Shown here in pieces: positions 25,752-39,266 of a stretch of DNA of 64,000 bases (the stretch's first letter is position 1; every line of letters begins with the position of its first letter). The stretch spans positions 124,001 to 188,000 of the forward strand of contig JBAJFE010000060.1 of NCBI GenBank assembly GCA_037903355.1, given 5' to 3'. The position numbers and the translations under genes were made by a program. Below the pieces are notes generated by a model. The model made no database searches, was not told the origin of the DNA, and was given only the letters and a program-made list of their open reading frames with translations. Source of the stretch: Trichuris trichiura (lineage: Eukaryota; Nematoda; Enoplea; Trichinellida; Trichuridae).

Positions 25752-28039
25752 CGTTAACTATAAAATCATATTTAGTAACAAGTTATTCTGCTCCACTCAT
25801 TAGCCACTCACTTTCTTTAAAATCAGTTGCAATTCCAAGATTAAATATAACGGTACAACTAAAAACGTATGCTTGTATTGAATGACAAACAGTACTAGAG
25901 AAGAGCCAAAAACTGACCGTTCAGATTAATTTTAAGTGTCACAAGAGACTGTTGTGCAAATATTCCACTTGTAAAGTAAGATACTAGGAGACATCTGAGC
26001 TGGAAAATATATAATACGAACTGCATACTAGTGCTCAGTATGTTTGCGTTGCCTTCAGAAAGGCAAACACAATAAATATGCCAGCAGAAAGCGCTGAATG
26101 AGCTGCTTTAATGGAATTCAAATTAAGAGGAACAGTTATAGAGCTTTCGAGTAACATTGGGAGTCAGCTTCCTCCATAACTGCTGATAATCTGCTTCGAT
26201 GAGCGAGTTGAGGTTTTGGTGACTGGTGTGACCGTTGTGCAACATAATGATGCGTATCGCCAGGCAATGCTGCAATGCTTACGACGCATTCGTCGACCGG
26301 TTGCACATTCAAACGATCGTCAGTGAGTGGCTGAGAATTGTCGCTGTCTGTTTTCTTCCATGGAAGTTCCTTTTCAGCAAGTGTCAGTTCTAGGCAAATA
26401 AAAAACCTTCCTTAAAGCGCTAGTCTTTGCTCACTCTATACGAGCAAAAATGTACTAATTACATCATGGTGCATTTGCGCTCAGCTTTTGTTGCGGTCTT
26501 TAGTTGCCTACTGAACCTGCTCAATAGGTATTCCATAACAACGTATCACATGCAAGCTGGAGATATCTACTCCCACACTAAAACCTTCAGAAAACTGACA
26601 ACCTGGAAGCCTTTTGTGAGAAAACAAGAAACGTCGGTGACACAGCAAACCTTAACACGTACTTAATCCTCACTGCCACTTTACGAAAAGCAAAGCTTTA
26701 TTATATCCCTAAAACCCTGGCAAGACAAAGCGCGCACTTTATGGTTGGTAAGTGAATTTTCCCAGTTGTTCTTAATTCAACTGCTGTCCATGTGGCGGAC
26801 TGGGCGGTTTCTCTACTCTCGCTGGCATTAGAGCACAACAGCAATAAAAACAACTTGTCTTCGTAAGAAACAAGGAACGGTCGTCATTGCTAATAATGAC
26901 AAAATGGCACATATTAAACTTTACCTGCAGAGCATGACAGTAAGAGTAAGGACAGTAGCGACAAAAGTAAGACAAGAATAAACAGAAGCTGACGCCTGTA
27001 CGAATTTTTGCACAGAGTTCACTAGCCACTTATTCAACGTCGGTTGGTTCATACTTCAACTTACTGATTCCCGTAGCATTAACATAGGATCGCGCAGAGT
27101 ACATAATAGTCACTAGCTCTACCGTTTTTACGCATTTGGCATTCAAATAACGCGATTGTCTCAATGCTTGAAAGAGAACTGCATGGATGAGTTAGCTGAC
27201 AAAGAAAAATCGATGCAATGCAACTTAAACTTTTCCCTTCTGTTCCGCGCGCAACAATCCAATTGTGCGAACTGCCGACTGTCGATTAGTTACAGTTTAT
27301 TCAAATACAATCACAGTTGTATAGTGCTACTGGAGAAAATAAATGAGGAGACCAACTAGAACAAAGAAGTTATTTTTCAAGAAATGATTGCAATATTGTT
27401 GCAATCATTACGTCACTTTATTTCAATTTGGCCCCAACTTTGTGTTTCAACTAATCCTTAGATAAAATGTTCAAAACATTGCGCACTATAACACTCAGGT
27501 GGTTACACTAACAAGGTCCATAGATGCTGCTGCCTTTCCACACTGGAAAAGCTACTTGTTACATCCAAACGACTCCACTTGTTCCTGATTGTTTTCTGAC
27601 TGAAGACATGCCTTGACAATAACCAGCAATGCAAGAAAACTATCTCAACGGAAAAAGAAGATTACCAGAAGAGCGACGAAAAAATGCTTTTTCCGCTGAC
27701 GGTATTTCCGCTAAAAGAAGCAAACCCGTGAATAAACGAGTTACTCCTGAACTCTATTCTACGTGCGAAAGCTAGCTTGACAACCTAATATACCGTTGGA
27801 GACAATGAAAAGCCTGTTAGGTTTCGGTGATCATTGCATGAACAAAGCATTCAAATTCATATTGGAATAATAGGTGAGACTTCGTTGACTTTAATTACGT
27901 CTTTATAAGTCCTTCTGTCTGAATTTTTCTTGTAGAGAGAGAGAGAGAGCATTTGTTAATTGTATGTAACTGTAGCATCAGTCGGATAGCCTTTAAATGT
28001 TCTAGGCAATACGTTCCAGTCGAAACTACTTCTACACAT
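20208..28039. other. Gene-poor region with simple repeats
   Basis: I recognise no exon chain. A 131-codon frame at 20862-21257 has no family motif, and I do not treat it as a gene. A (TA)n tract lies at about 25710-25744 and a short GAGAGA run near 27935. The 3' untranslated region of the exchanger gene at 28040 probably extends into the last part of this interval. Confidence 0.4.
25709..25744. repeat. (TA)n microsatellite
   Basis: About 18 uninterrupted TA units are visible. It has no other feature. Confidence 0.95.
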
Positions 28040-31000
28040 TTATGAGTTTCTCAAAACTACACAAAGCAATTCTAAATTGGCAAACGTCTGCAATAAATTT
28101 GCATACGTACTTTCATGTGCTTCGTCAAAGAATAGAACATGCTTTCTTCTTCGTGGCTCTTGGCTTTCCAGCCGATGGGATATAATCGGTTTGAAAGGAC
28201 GAATTTGAAGAGCATGAGTTGGTTCCTCATTCCAATCTTCTTCACTCTTTAACTTAAATTTATACTTGTGCAGTAATACACCGCTAATAATCTATCTGTG
28301 GAAGTTTCTCTTACCTTCTTAAGCGCCTTACTTTGGAACTGTAACTTTGGTCTTTTCCCTTGGAATAGTTTCCGATGGGTAAACATTTCTTCACTCATTT
28401 GGGGTTGCTCCAAGTCAAATATGTTCATATCCAGAATGGGTTTCGCTTCGACTACTGTTCCATCGTTCCCATCACTGCTCAAGGCAACTTGCAGAAATCA
28501 GGCGAAATGAACAGACAACTCACTTCGACTTTCCTTCGGCATAACTTCTGATTAAAGCAGATAGTGAGGAAGCAGAAGCAATCATGTCAAAGCTGCCGTG
28601 TGCCGTCCAATGATCCATAGCTTCCTTTAGATCAATCTTTTTGAATAGATCAATTATGTCCGTGTTCACAGATTTTGGAGCGTCCCGCATTAACAACGGT
28701 TTTAAGTATTTGGTGTTGTAGTATTCGTACCTATGGAAATTAATATCAATGAACTGTTGAATGAAACAACTGAACGCCTACTTATCCCTAATAGAATGAT
28801 GACCTCTTAGTCCGCATATATCTTCCACACCAGAGCACACGTGGTCCAGCAGCTTAAAAAATACGTTCTTGAATAACTTTATGTTCTTTTGGCAAAAGCT
28901 AACTATGCTTTCAAATGTAGGCGCTGTCACCGTTGCAGATAGCATTTTTTGGCAGACATACTAACGCCATTCGGGCGCCGCCGTCTGCCTTCGCAGTGCT
29001 GTATGAACTGCCTGTGACATTTGGGAAGGAGTAAATAGAAATACGAAAGCTTGAGCGATGGCGGAACAAGGGAAAAGCAATAAATAAATAACACTTTTTA
29101 CTAAAAAGAAATGAAAAAAGAGAAAAACCAACTATCATGACAGAAAAACTGGATCTGAGGAAATACGTACCCGCTCAGTCATCTGTTCATGCATAGTTTT
29201 CTCTCGTTGTTCCTGACGTTTTACTTTCAGAAAGTTGACCAATGGCTTTATTGTCATGCCTTGCAAAAATACGGTGAAATAAATCATTACTATGGTAGCA
29301 GTAACAAAGATTTGTTTGGCTGGAATCAGCTTTTCGTCGAGGGCCACAACTAGTCCGTAAGCAATAGCACCCCGCAAACCACCGTAAGCCATGATAAACT
29401 GATCGACAGTGTTCAACTTAGTCACTCTGAACTTGTTAACAATGAATGTCTGTAGAACAACTCCTATTAAAACGCACAAGTTCTATACAGGAATCAATCC
29501 AATAAAGCGCCCAATGCTTACCTATTGTTCTATAAACAAGGCAGAAGAAAATCGTCAGCGCAACAAATGCGGTATCCCATTGGTGCTTCGTGCTAACGGT
29601 AGACATGCCAAGGAACATAAATATTACTGTTTCGCAACTTGAGCTGAGCATTCTCATAAAGTATTGAACCGTCGTCTGCGAATCCTTTGATATGTTGCCT
29701 TCGACGTATTCTTTCATGGCAATACCACAAAATACAATACTAAAGGTAGACAAATAATCGCAAAGTTCAACAACGTTAGGTGGCAACTGCAGCGACAATT
29801 CCATTCTACTCACGCAAGAATCCCGGAAAGATGGAACATTTCCGCCGTCATGTACGCGCAATAGCCCATTGTGAAAACAAAAAGTGGTTCCAGGATTGGT
29901 ACGTGACTGGTCCATCTGTTATAAAACAAGAAAATTATTTCATGGAAGCACTGCTTGAATTTATACCTCGTCGTAAAGCTAACTATGAACGACCAAAGGA
30001 GTCCTATAAACACACCACCCAAACCGACAACGAAGAACGACAGAAGCCCCGCAACGATGTCCAAAGAAATAATATTCTCCTGACCAATTCGAGAAAACGA
30101 AGAGAATATATTGTAGAGCACCTGACAATCAATAAATGTCCCATATCAGCGCAGTTACGAACATGTTCAGTAAGGATACCACGGAAACTGCGTCGTTGAG
30201 CAGAGATTCGCCGAACACACTTATGTATAAAATTTGATTGACATGGATTTCTTCGAATACAACCAAGACGGCTATTGGATCAACGGCTGATATGAGTGAA
30301 GAGAATAGCATAGAGTGAAGAAATGGTGGACTAACTCGGAACAACCCGGTTAAGCTCACCGCATAAAGAGAAAAACCTAAAAAAATATAAAGATAGTACA
30401 TCACTTTTGTACATTGATAAAGCAACTATTTTCTCGTGCCTCCATAGAAAACGATGGTTCTGATTGGCAGAAGGTGCCCGGTAGACTACCTTACATTGGT
30501 AAAAAAGGACGGATTCATTTCAACTGGTGCTGCCGTTCTTAACTGTTAAAGTTTCAACCCCGGTTAATTGCGCAAACATTCATTAGTTACTGACAGCGGC
30601 CGCTCCCGTCGAAAATAGTCTTGAAGGAAAACGAAGACATCTCGGCTGTTAACAGATGCCCCAATATTCAGGCGAAACAATGAGCAAAAACTTAACAGCC
30701 GCATTTCGGCAAACCACTGCTACAAACGAAGTTACTAATATGGGTCTTATGAAAAATGCTAAACGAGACTACCGTCAATTTCCTTTTGTAAATAGTAGCT
30801 TGCCTAATTTTAAATTTTTGGTCGAATTCACGAACATTCTGGATTCAGTTGTAGCGCTTAAAAGTGTTGAAAACTCTCAGGCCCTCTCTTATCAGCTGTG
30901 TAACTGAAATACAGGTGCCAACAGCGCAAGAAGTGTCGATGACTGTCGGTGAGTTTACTACCTTACTCTTTAAAATAAGTGTATCTTCTTCGAAAGAAAA

Positions 31001-34000
31001 TTACAAATAACTGAAAATATGATTGACGTTTAGAAATTCACTTGAGCATACCCATTTGGTGAACTCAAAAATTGAGTTTCCACGTCCAAAAGCTTTAATA
31101 CTGCTCCAGCGGATTTAACTACTGAAAGCCTGACTCCCAACCAGTTGGCTAAGACGCTGAACACGGGATGAAAGGTATCCTGAAGACTCTGATTTTTTTC
31201 GCAAGAATAAAAGAGGTAAAACGTAACTGCTTTGTTTAAATAGGAAAACCTACATACCGGTTAAGAAACATCCTAGATTTCATCACAGGTTGGAATGAAT
31301 TATCATCCATGTGTTCTCAAACAACGTAAAATTACATAGCGCAAGTGAGGGCACGTGCTTTCCATCAACGTCAGAGCAGACGCTTGTCAATGCAATTAAT
31401 TATACACAGAATGTCTTGTAACGGGTACATTAGTTTTCATGAAAAGGTCACGCTAGATCCGCTTTTCATTGAGTCAAAATTATGGCGGAGCTTACAGGAT
31501 TCATCTGATCCCTTACAAACGCTGACGACGGGTTCTGAAAGCTCCACCATAATGTCGACTCAATGAAAAAGGGGTTTAACGTGACTTGGCCGTGCAAAAC
31601 TGTCACTAAAATACACATGTTAATACTAAGCCGCGACTAACCTCATGCTACATAGCAGAACCGTTTTAAAATGGAATGTCCTCAGTATCGACATGAAAAA
31701 TTGAAATTTCAAAATGGTAGCGTGGGAATAAAAGCATTGCTACGAAACAACTGACAGTTGCTAGTGCCACTTGACTTTCGATACTATCCAATTTCTATGT
31801 TCAAATAATAAGCAAAGTTCAGAGTCATTAGTTTGAATTAGTACGCTGTATTAGCTGGTGATCCTACGAAAAAAATTCTAACCAAACAGTTTAGCTACAT
31901 GCTAAATGAAAACTAAAAAACTGTCAACAAGTGAGTAATCAGCGGCAAAAATGAAAAGCTTTCGGTTTTCGTGAAACAGTGAAACAATAACAGGGAGCAT
32001 GAACTGGCAGCAAAGAAATCTACCAGCAAATTCGCGCGACCTGATTCACTCTTCCCGCATTGATATTTAAGAACTATAATAGGCTGAATAAAACAAAAGT
32101 AATTCCAGAATAAACGTTATGACTGCAAACGATAAATACTGCCCACCGTCCAACAGTGCTGTTCAGAAAAGTGCTCTATAGTCGTGCGGCAGACTGAGAG
32201 TTGCTAAAACTTTGTCGATAAAACTAGTTACACCAATTCGGTTTTAAGTGAACGTCAATTAAAGTTTCATTTGATTCTAACATGATTTCTGTTAGAAGGT
32301 AGATCTTTTCGTTTGTGTACAGCATTTAATCTGTTGTAGTGTAACAAGTTTATTTATACTTCGGATGAAAAATGGATTAAAACGTTCAAAGCTATCTGCT
32401 TTTCGTCTTCAACAAAACGAAATGGAGGCGCATTGTCAATAGACCGCCAGGTGCGCTGGTATAGTCTTCCGACTTAACGCTGACAAATTCGATTTGCAAT
32501 TTGTCAAAACAAAGTGCATAACAAAAATATTTCTCCTTCTAATCCTTTTGGACAGATCCTAAAGTCTCCACTACAACAAAGCATTTCCAAAGTAACATTT
32601 CCCATTATACGGTCCGCTATCCACTCAGCTTACTAAATGAACAGTTACTGCATTGATTGCTCTCAAAGTCAAACAGACAGAACATGCACGGAAGAGGTTA
32701 TGACCACAAACAATACAAACTTCAAAAGCGTTCTCTGCGCACAACAGAATTCCTCTAAGACAATGTCATTTCGATTTATCGTTCTGGATGTGTAAAAATG
32801 CCATACAGTTTATATACGAGAATTTGATTACTACTAACTGTTCGACTGTTCAGTAGGAAAGAAAATTCGTTGCATTAATAGTTAGGTTTTCGCTACGAAA
32901 GGCAAACGTGCGCATAAACGCTTCCAAAAACGAACATCATAATAACAAGATAAACTGGGATGCTGACTGCTTTATGGATAATTGGTTTAAATTTATATTC
33001 GAAGACAAGATAATTCCCCGCTGTATGTATCCCTTTAAGACTTTCAAAGCTCACCGTAACAAACCATTAACGGCTTTTCGTGGAAAAAATCATATCCACA
33101 ACGAGAAATAAACGCCATCGAATACGTGAACTAATGATAGAATTAATAAGTTAATCACAGTAATCTTACACAGAAAACAACGAACCGTACCGAAAAAGAC
33201 CCTATCTATTGGCGATAACAGTGCAATTTATAAGTTTATTTGAGTCAACAAATATGCCACCTTCATGCTACTTCGTCATCGCTGCGCAAACCCGTATCGT
33301 CCTTCAGCACACCGAAGATAGCGCAAAGAACGGAAGTATGGCTAGCTTGAAAATTGCATTCTACAGCGCCCGACAGTTTCAAATGATCGGCGAACAGAAG
33401 TCTATTGGGAAGCACTATTTTTTCGTTCGAATACCCACCGAAAGAGGTAACACAGGTGACACCGTTAAAAAATCAAACTTAAAACCCGCCGACAACTGAA
33501 TGCGGTCAGCACTAGTTCTTAATTTGTCCATCACGAAAAGCATTACACTTTCCATCGCTTGTCAAATGGGCGAAGAAGCAATAGCAAAATTTGAAAATAA
33601 AAATATTCTGCGTACCTATTGTGACAGAATTCCATATCGTCCCGATCACTGCGTAGACAAGAATTGTGCCAAAATTGTCAAAGAAAGCTCGACTTGGCAT
33701 GAAGTATCCTGCTTCAAAGACTATCGGCGGTAGAAGGAACAAAAAGAAAACTTCCGAATTTAAATGAAAAATACTTTTATCCAAGCGAACCAGATATAAA
33801 ACCAGACCGACTAGTAGACCAAGCACAATAAGCAGTGAGCTATCGGGAAATATAGAGACGAGACGTTTGGACATTTGGAAACCTGAAGACAAAAGTTACT
33901 CAGCACGAGCACAGAGTAAACGACAATAGAAAGAAGACCCATTTTTGCGGCGCTCGCCAGAAGGATCCAAAGGGCGATTGTGAAAGGAGCTTGGACATGA

Positions 34001-34128
34001 GACCAATTGAAACTGGCGACATAATAGCGATGTCCAGTCTCATTCGCCGACAAATCGCTTCCGGTCACCTCCACAAATTTCGTTGCGACAATGACAGTGA
34101 AAATTGGTAGAACAGTAAGAGGCCTCAT
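28040..34128 (-). CDS. Na+/H+ exchanger, NHE/SLC9A (nhx) family
   Basis: The product exchanges Na+ for H+ across a membrane and so controls pH and volume. Exons: 34128-33939, 33882-33616, 30376-30180, 30121-29967, 29915-29814, 29739-29522, 29463-29171, 28867-28782, 28730-28524, 28474-28315 and 28264-28040. They total 2100 nt, or 699 codons, in one frame. Family blocks in order: a signal-like start [53 protein letters not shown], the amiloride-sensitive helix of NHE1-type exchangers; [16 protein letters not shown] and [10 protein letters not shown] with the conserved acidic residues; and [16 protein letters not shown]. The cytosolic tail contains GVEDICG, followed by KYLKPLL. Introns are 48-86 nt, except a 0.3-kb intron 7 and a 3.2-kb intron 2 that holds a foldback element. 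The last exon has an internal GTACGT after DEAHE, so a further spliced tail is possible. Confidence 0.92.
31415..31590. mobile_element. Foldback element d in the exchanger intron
   Basis: It lies in the 3.2-kb second intron of the Na+/H+ exchanger. The left end reads TTGTAACGGGTACATTAG and then TTTTCATG, matching the family left end. The arms of about 46 bp run from TCACGCTAGATCCGC to GGGTTTAACGTGA. At 31522-31546 a decayed core remains: CTGACGAC and GAAAGCTC are present, but stem II is lost. I could not define a clean target duplication. Confidence 0.7.
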
Positions 34129-37100
34129 TGCAATTAAGGTATGTCAATTTTTAAGCTGCAACGACGAAAAAGCGGCCGCAAGCGACGAGAGTACGCTTAT
34201 TTGCGTAGCCACAACATTCTTTCGAAGGCATTACAATGATTACGGGCAGCAATATATCAGTGGAGCAGTTGGAAACGGCGCAAAGACGACTGATAAGCTC
34301 AGAAAACGTTCCCAAAACAGCGACAGCTGCCAGGTGACGTTTTGCGCAACAGATTAGACTAGACTTCAGATGTCCATGCAAACGATAAATGTTTGATATT
34401 AATATTTTCACAAGGAAGTCTGCCGGGAAATTCTGTAAAATATTCGCCGACGAGAATGCAGTAAAACAACGCTTCTCCTCTAAGGGACAAGTATTGCTTA
34501 CAAGACAAAACAATTGGAACGACTGGTTCGCTCGACATTTGCCGGGCCATTTCAAACTGGATTCTGTCATTTAACAGCAGCCCAATGTGAGAGCATGACA
34601 ATGCTGTAGTGACACATGACGTTAGAGGTGTCGTCGCTACAAGTGCATCCAAAACTCTTCAACTTAGCTGGACAACCAGAGAAAAACTCTGAAACAGTAT
34701 CTGCTTACTAAACAATAATCACCATTTAAAAAATCTGCTTCCCAAAAAAGAGAAGAAACAACCTTTGATTATTGGCCGCTTATGGTCAAGTCGGTTCAGC
34801 TTCTGCTTCGATTGATAGGATATATCCTATTAAAAACTACGTTTTCTTCTGTCGAAAAAACCCGTTGCGACGACAAGGCGAGTCACCTACGAAAACTCCG
34901 TAAGATAAAGCTTATTTTAAATGGGGTCGGATATGAAAAAGCAAAGCTTTACCATTAACTTACTGAACGTGGTTCTCGCTTCGCGGTCCCGTCTTTCTAT
35001 CACAGAAAGTAAACATCTGCGGAGAGAAACATGGCAGTGACAAATCGATTCTAATGAATTACTACGCAGCGATAAATATTTCTACTAATAAAACAGTAAG
35101 AACTCCTTCAACTGGGCAGTAACCTTGGAAGAGAAAGTATAAACTCTACAATAAACTGCTTCACTGCAAGCAGTGATGGCCCTTAAAAGCAACATACTGG
35201 TGAGACAGTGAATATAGTGAGACTTTATTGGGAAAAAAACATTTAATGTGCCTTTCTTCAATGGGCGCTTTGCGCACATTCAAACATTTGGCAAAGTTCA
35301 TAGTCCTTCTGAATATTCAATTGAATACTACTTCCAAAAGAAGCGTTTTGTCAGATGAGAAAAAAGATACACCTTATGCCTCAATGTAGACGAAACAATA
35401 CCGCAACCTTCATTTAACACAGATATTTTCTGTACCAAAACTGAAGTGAACCTGTTGTAAAGCGAGTTCTTTTAGAGATAGATTAAAAAATTAGCAGTAA
35501 ACAGTGGAAGCAAAACCAACTAAATTTACCGTGCGCTATTCGCAGAACAGCCAGCATTAACTAACAGGCAAATATTGTACTTTGCCCGTACATCAAACGT
35601 ATTCTTGAACTCGACGTTTCATGGACTCTGATGCACTACTGTTTAACGGATAGAATAATCAAGTATAAGTTCGTTTCATTTTAAAAATGATTTATCCGCA
35701 GGAATCGAAAATCATCATTTCAAGCGGAAAAGACAACGTTGTCCAAAAGCATTCCTTTTCTCTTAAAGCGGCACGCTACACGGCAACGACTAAAACTTAT
35801 CCATGGGAAATTTCCAGTCATTGATGCCCAAAAGAGTGTGACAAAAACATCATCTATGAATCCGGTTATATTTTTGAAGCTTCCTGTTATGGTTCACTTA
35901 CTTGACGACTGCCACTGCAACCGCAGTTAAACGTTCCGTGCCACCAAGTAAAGCAGTTGTCTGGCCGTGACAATTATGCAATGAAATTACAGTTAAACCT
36001 GAACATATTGAGTAGCGTAAAACAAAATTGTTAGGCAATTCAGAAAAAAGGAAATTCACGTAAGAATACCAGTTTACAAGGCGAACATTCCTTTCGTAAG
36101 TTCACCAACATTACTCGAACAAGCAGACTGCAAATTTAATTTGTCAAAAGCAGATTCGCATGAAAGACGCGTGCAATAAAAAAGTCTAATTTGGACTCAA
36201 CAACAACTTTGTTCTTTTCAAATACAAGATCAGCCAAATTGTCCAAACTCATTACTCCAGTCTGACTAGCTTTAACACTTGCTTGACATAGGCTATCAAA
36301 GAATGCTTGTTAAAATTTTACTAAGTTGTGCACTTTGAATCACTGCCCGTAAATGCTTGACTATTACGTGTTCTACTTCCATATTCAGTAAAATTATTCA
36401 CTTTTTAGCAAGCAAAAGCAACAATGCTGACACTCAGCAACAATTCTAATTGCAAATACTCTGGAAGCAGACCTACTTCAGCACGAAAAATTCGATTTCC
36501 AAAATACACTTTTGATAAAGTCGCTCAGACAGAAAAAGCATACTAAGCACACAAACTATTATCAAGAATTCTAAACTCTTATGCAAACGACGGGAGCTGA
36601 AGCTCTGAATTTTATTATTATTATTATTATTATTATTACATCTCAAAATATGGGTGCTTTTTAATGGGTGTAAAAGTTTTTAAGTTGAGCCTTAGTACAC
36701 CTTCTTTATAAAGCATGTGGATGCTCAATGTGAGTGAACTTTTGTTTTAAAAATATAATGAACAACGCTGGAACCATTTCTTTACCTAAAATGAATGAAG
36801 CAGTAATAAAATTCAACATGGAAAATTATTATTTTTGCATTTCATTAAACGGATATCACCATAAAAATCAGTCATAAAAAAGACACCCGTTTATAAGGAA
36901 TTTAGATTTCATAAAGTATGAGGAAAATTTCAGCAATAAAACATATAGAACAATTAGAGATTCAGAGCACTGAAAACAAATTCCAATAACAGTTTCGTTA
37001 ACATGAGCAGAGTTGCAAAGGAAGGTCTATTTTGCTATTAGCATGAGTCATTCCGTAAACCTGAGTTGTTAAACAAGTGAAATGATTAAACGTAAAACAG

Positions 37101-38600
37101 AATCGCAAATTAGCACGAAATACGCCAGTTGAAACTAATAGAACGGCGAAATTCGGTGAGCTGTGTGAGTTACCTTTTGAGCACTTTGGTTAAGAATCTT
37201 CTGTTGCAACATTTCTCAGCAAATTCCATGCAAATACCCTACTGGTTCGTGCATTTTCTCTCAGGTGGCAACTAGTATGATTCTTGCATTAAGTCAACGC
37301 TGTGAATCGTAAATTAGCTGATTACAACAGGTTTAAGTTCAACCTGGCACAGCATTGCGAAAGCATTCAACTCCGCACGCCCGCTCACATTTAGTGAATC
37401 ACTACACCTGAGTAGTTTCCACTTTAGCTTAACATGAAACTCAACATACTGCTCTCTACCTAAGACTTGAAACATAAGCACATGTGAAAAATATACACTA
37501 TTCTTTACAGTACGCATTTTTATGTCATTATGCTTAGATGAATAAAGAAACAGTATAACAAGCCCTATCATCTAAAAGAAACAGCAGCAACAAGAGAAGT
37601 TGTTTCAGCAGCCATAAAACGCTGATTAAATATTCATACAGGGCTCTTAAACATAAATGACAAAAAAAACAGCATGCAGTTACTTCTTTAAATAGCACAT
37701 TTTTAGAATGGGCTTTTCATAATTTATTATGTTGCCGCAAAAGCTCTGCAGCTTTTTTATTCAGTAAAGCAGGTTGATGAAATAAAGGATCACTTTTAAC
37801 AGGCATGTAGGTATTCATATTAAACCAATTTGTCACGTAGTGCACATTTATTTGCATGAAAGTCTCGAAGCTTTCGAGAGACAACCATTTTCATCATCAG
37901 CGATTTCATTAACAATCAAGGAATTGGATATGCGAGCGGAAAATAAAAGCAAACGTAAAGTTTAGACTAACGGTGCAAGTGTAAACGACACCGTGATCGG
38001 AAGAATAAATTCCGTAAAATTAAAATGGTGAAATAAAAGAGGGCATTAAGTAACAGTGAAACTAAACCTAAAGGTAAATTAAACATAACAATAAATTATA
38101 AATAGAGACGAAAATAATAATAACAATAAACATGAAAATAAAATCACAATTGAAGATAAAAGTCAAAATGGTAAATAAAAGTTAAAAACAAAAATAAAAC
38201 ATTTTTATGTTGCGTTTCAGGTTAATTTTGTTTACACTTAAGTCTCGTTTTTATCTCATCGCTTCACATTGGTTTGATTATACTAAACTTGTGATTCTGC
38301 TAATCGTGTAGTTGAAAAGTGCACAGTCCCTTTAAGCTTTACCCTTACTTTTGTTTTCCGGTCGAATATCCAACTTCTAATGGCTGTAACTGTTGATTCC
38401 CAAAAACCTTGGGACTTTTGCAAAGATAATCTGAGACTACGTAACAAATTGGCCTAGTGAAGCAGGTTGCAGCAATGCTAGTTATTAAAATAATTTCACT
38501 GCAACCGACTCCGGCGGCACCTGGACGACACGACGTTAGATCCCAAGTTTTGATCCGAAAAGTGAGCTATCCACTTTTGAACATGAACAAAGATGTCAAA
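34129..38600. other. No recognisable gene; exchanger upstream region and ATT microsatellite
   Basis: The first part should contain the exchanger promoter and 5' untranslated sequence, but I cannot point to an element. A (TTA)n tract lies at about 36611-36638. Near 37868-37912 the strings GAAGCTTTCGAGAG and CATCATCAGCG look like a worn copy of the hammerhead-type core on the minus strand. No exons are supported. Confidence 0.4.
36611..36638. repeat. (TTA)n microsatellite
   Basis: About nine ATT units occur in a row, with no coding context. Confidence 0.9.
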
Positions 38601-38619
38601 GTGCTGGCCAGATAAATAT

Positions 38620-39266
38620 CGCTACAATGACTCGAAGAGATGACAGTCAGAGGGCGGAATATCCGGAAAGTACACCGGCGATAGTAGTGGGTCCCAATGC
38701 AGCTCGAAGATCATGTTTTGCGTTACCGTTGCGGAATGCAGTCATGCATGAGAAAGACGTCACTTTGGTGCGACACGTACATTTATCTCCTCCAAGCAAA
38801 ACTTCAAACGATTTTGGCAGGCGAGTGTACTAGAGGTTGGCGCCGAAACCATTTGACCAATCGTGGTGCACCATCGTCTCGTTTCACCGTACAGACAGCG
38901 GCATCGTTTTGCCTCTGCAGCTTACACAATGTTTACTCCTTCTTGGCTTTTCGTAGGTCTACTTTTCATCTTCTGCAACAAAGCACCGAAAAAGCTCCTT
39001 GTTTACCTTTCCAGCAAAAAAGCGGAGGTATTCTTGCGGGTGGTCATTTGAAATACAGGCACCTGTTGCAGCATGCGCTTATCGAGCCAGCAATGTTCGA
39101 GTTGCGAACAATGACAGTTTCTGCAAGTTCCGCTGTCGAATCTTTCTCCAGCACGACTCTAATTTTCCGTCTTGAAATTTCGCAGAGCGTCCCAACCGTG
39201 TTCAGCCGTCAATCTCTACCCCACCGTCCCGGAAGTGTCGGTGTCATTCTTCAAACACGGTTTTAA
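38620..39266 (-). pseudogene. Decayed mariner-type transposase
   Basis: Read on the minus strand, broken frames give mariner blocks in the right order. First comes GRSAKFQDGKLE in the DNA-binding half. Then VFLMHDCIPQR resembles the catalytic VLLHDNARPH block. Last comes YFPDIPPSDCHLFESL, which resembles the YSPDLAPSDYHLF block. Stops and frameshifts interrupt it, and catalytic HDN has become HDC, so it is inactive. I did not find convincing terminal repeats. The 189-codon open frame on the opposite strand is an antisense accident. Confidence 0.75.

Noticed and set aside
29780..30199. 139-codon plus-strand frame
   Set aside because: It overlaps three exons of the Na+/H+ exchanger on the opposite strand and has no motif.
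33400..33460. GTTCGAATACCCACCG, resembling a tRNA T-arm
   Set aside because: No acceptor, D or anticodon stem could be built upstream.
38697..39266. 189-codon plus-strand frame
   Set aside because: It is antisense to a decayed mariner transposase on the minus strand.
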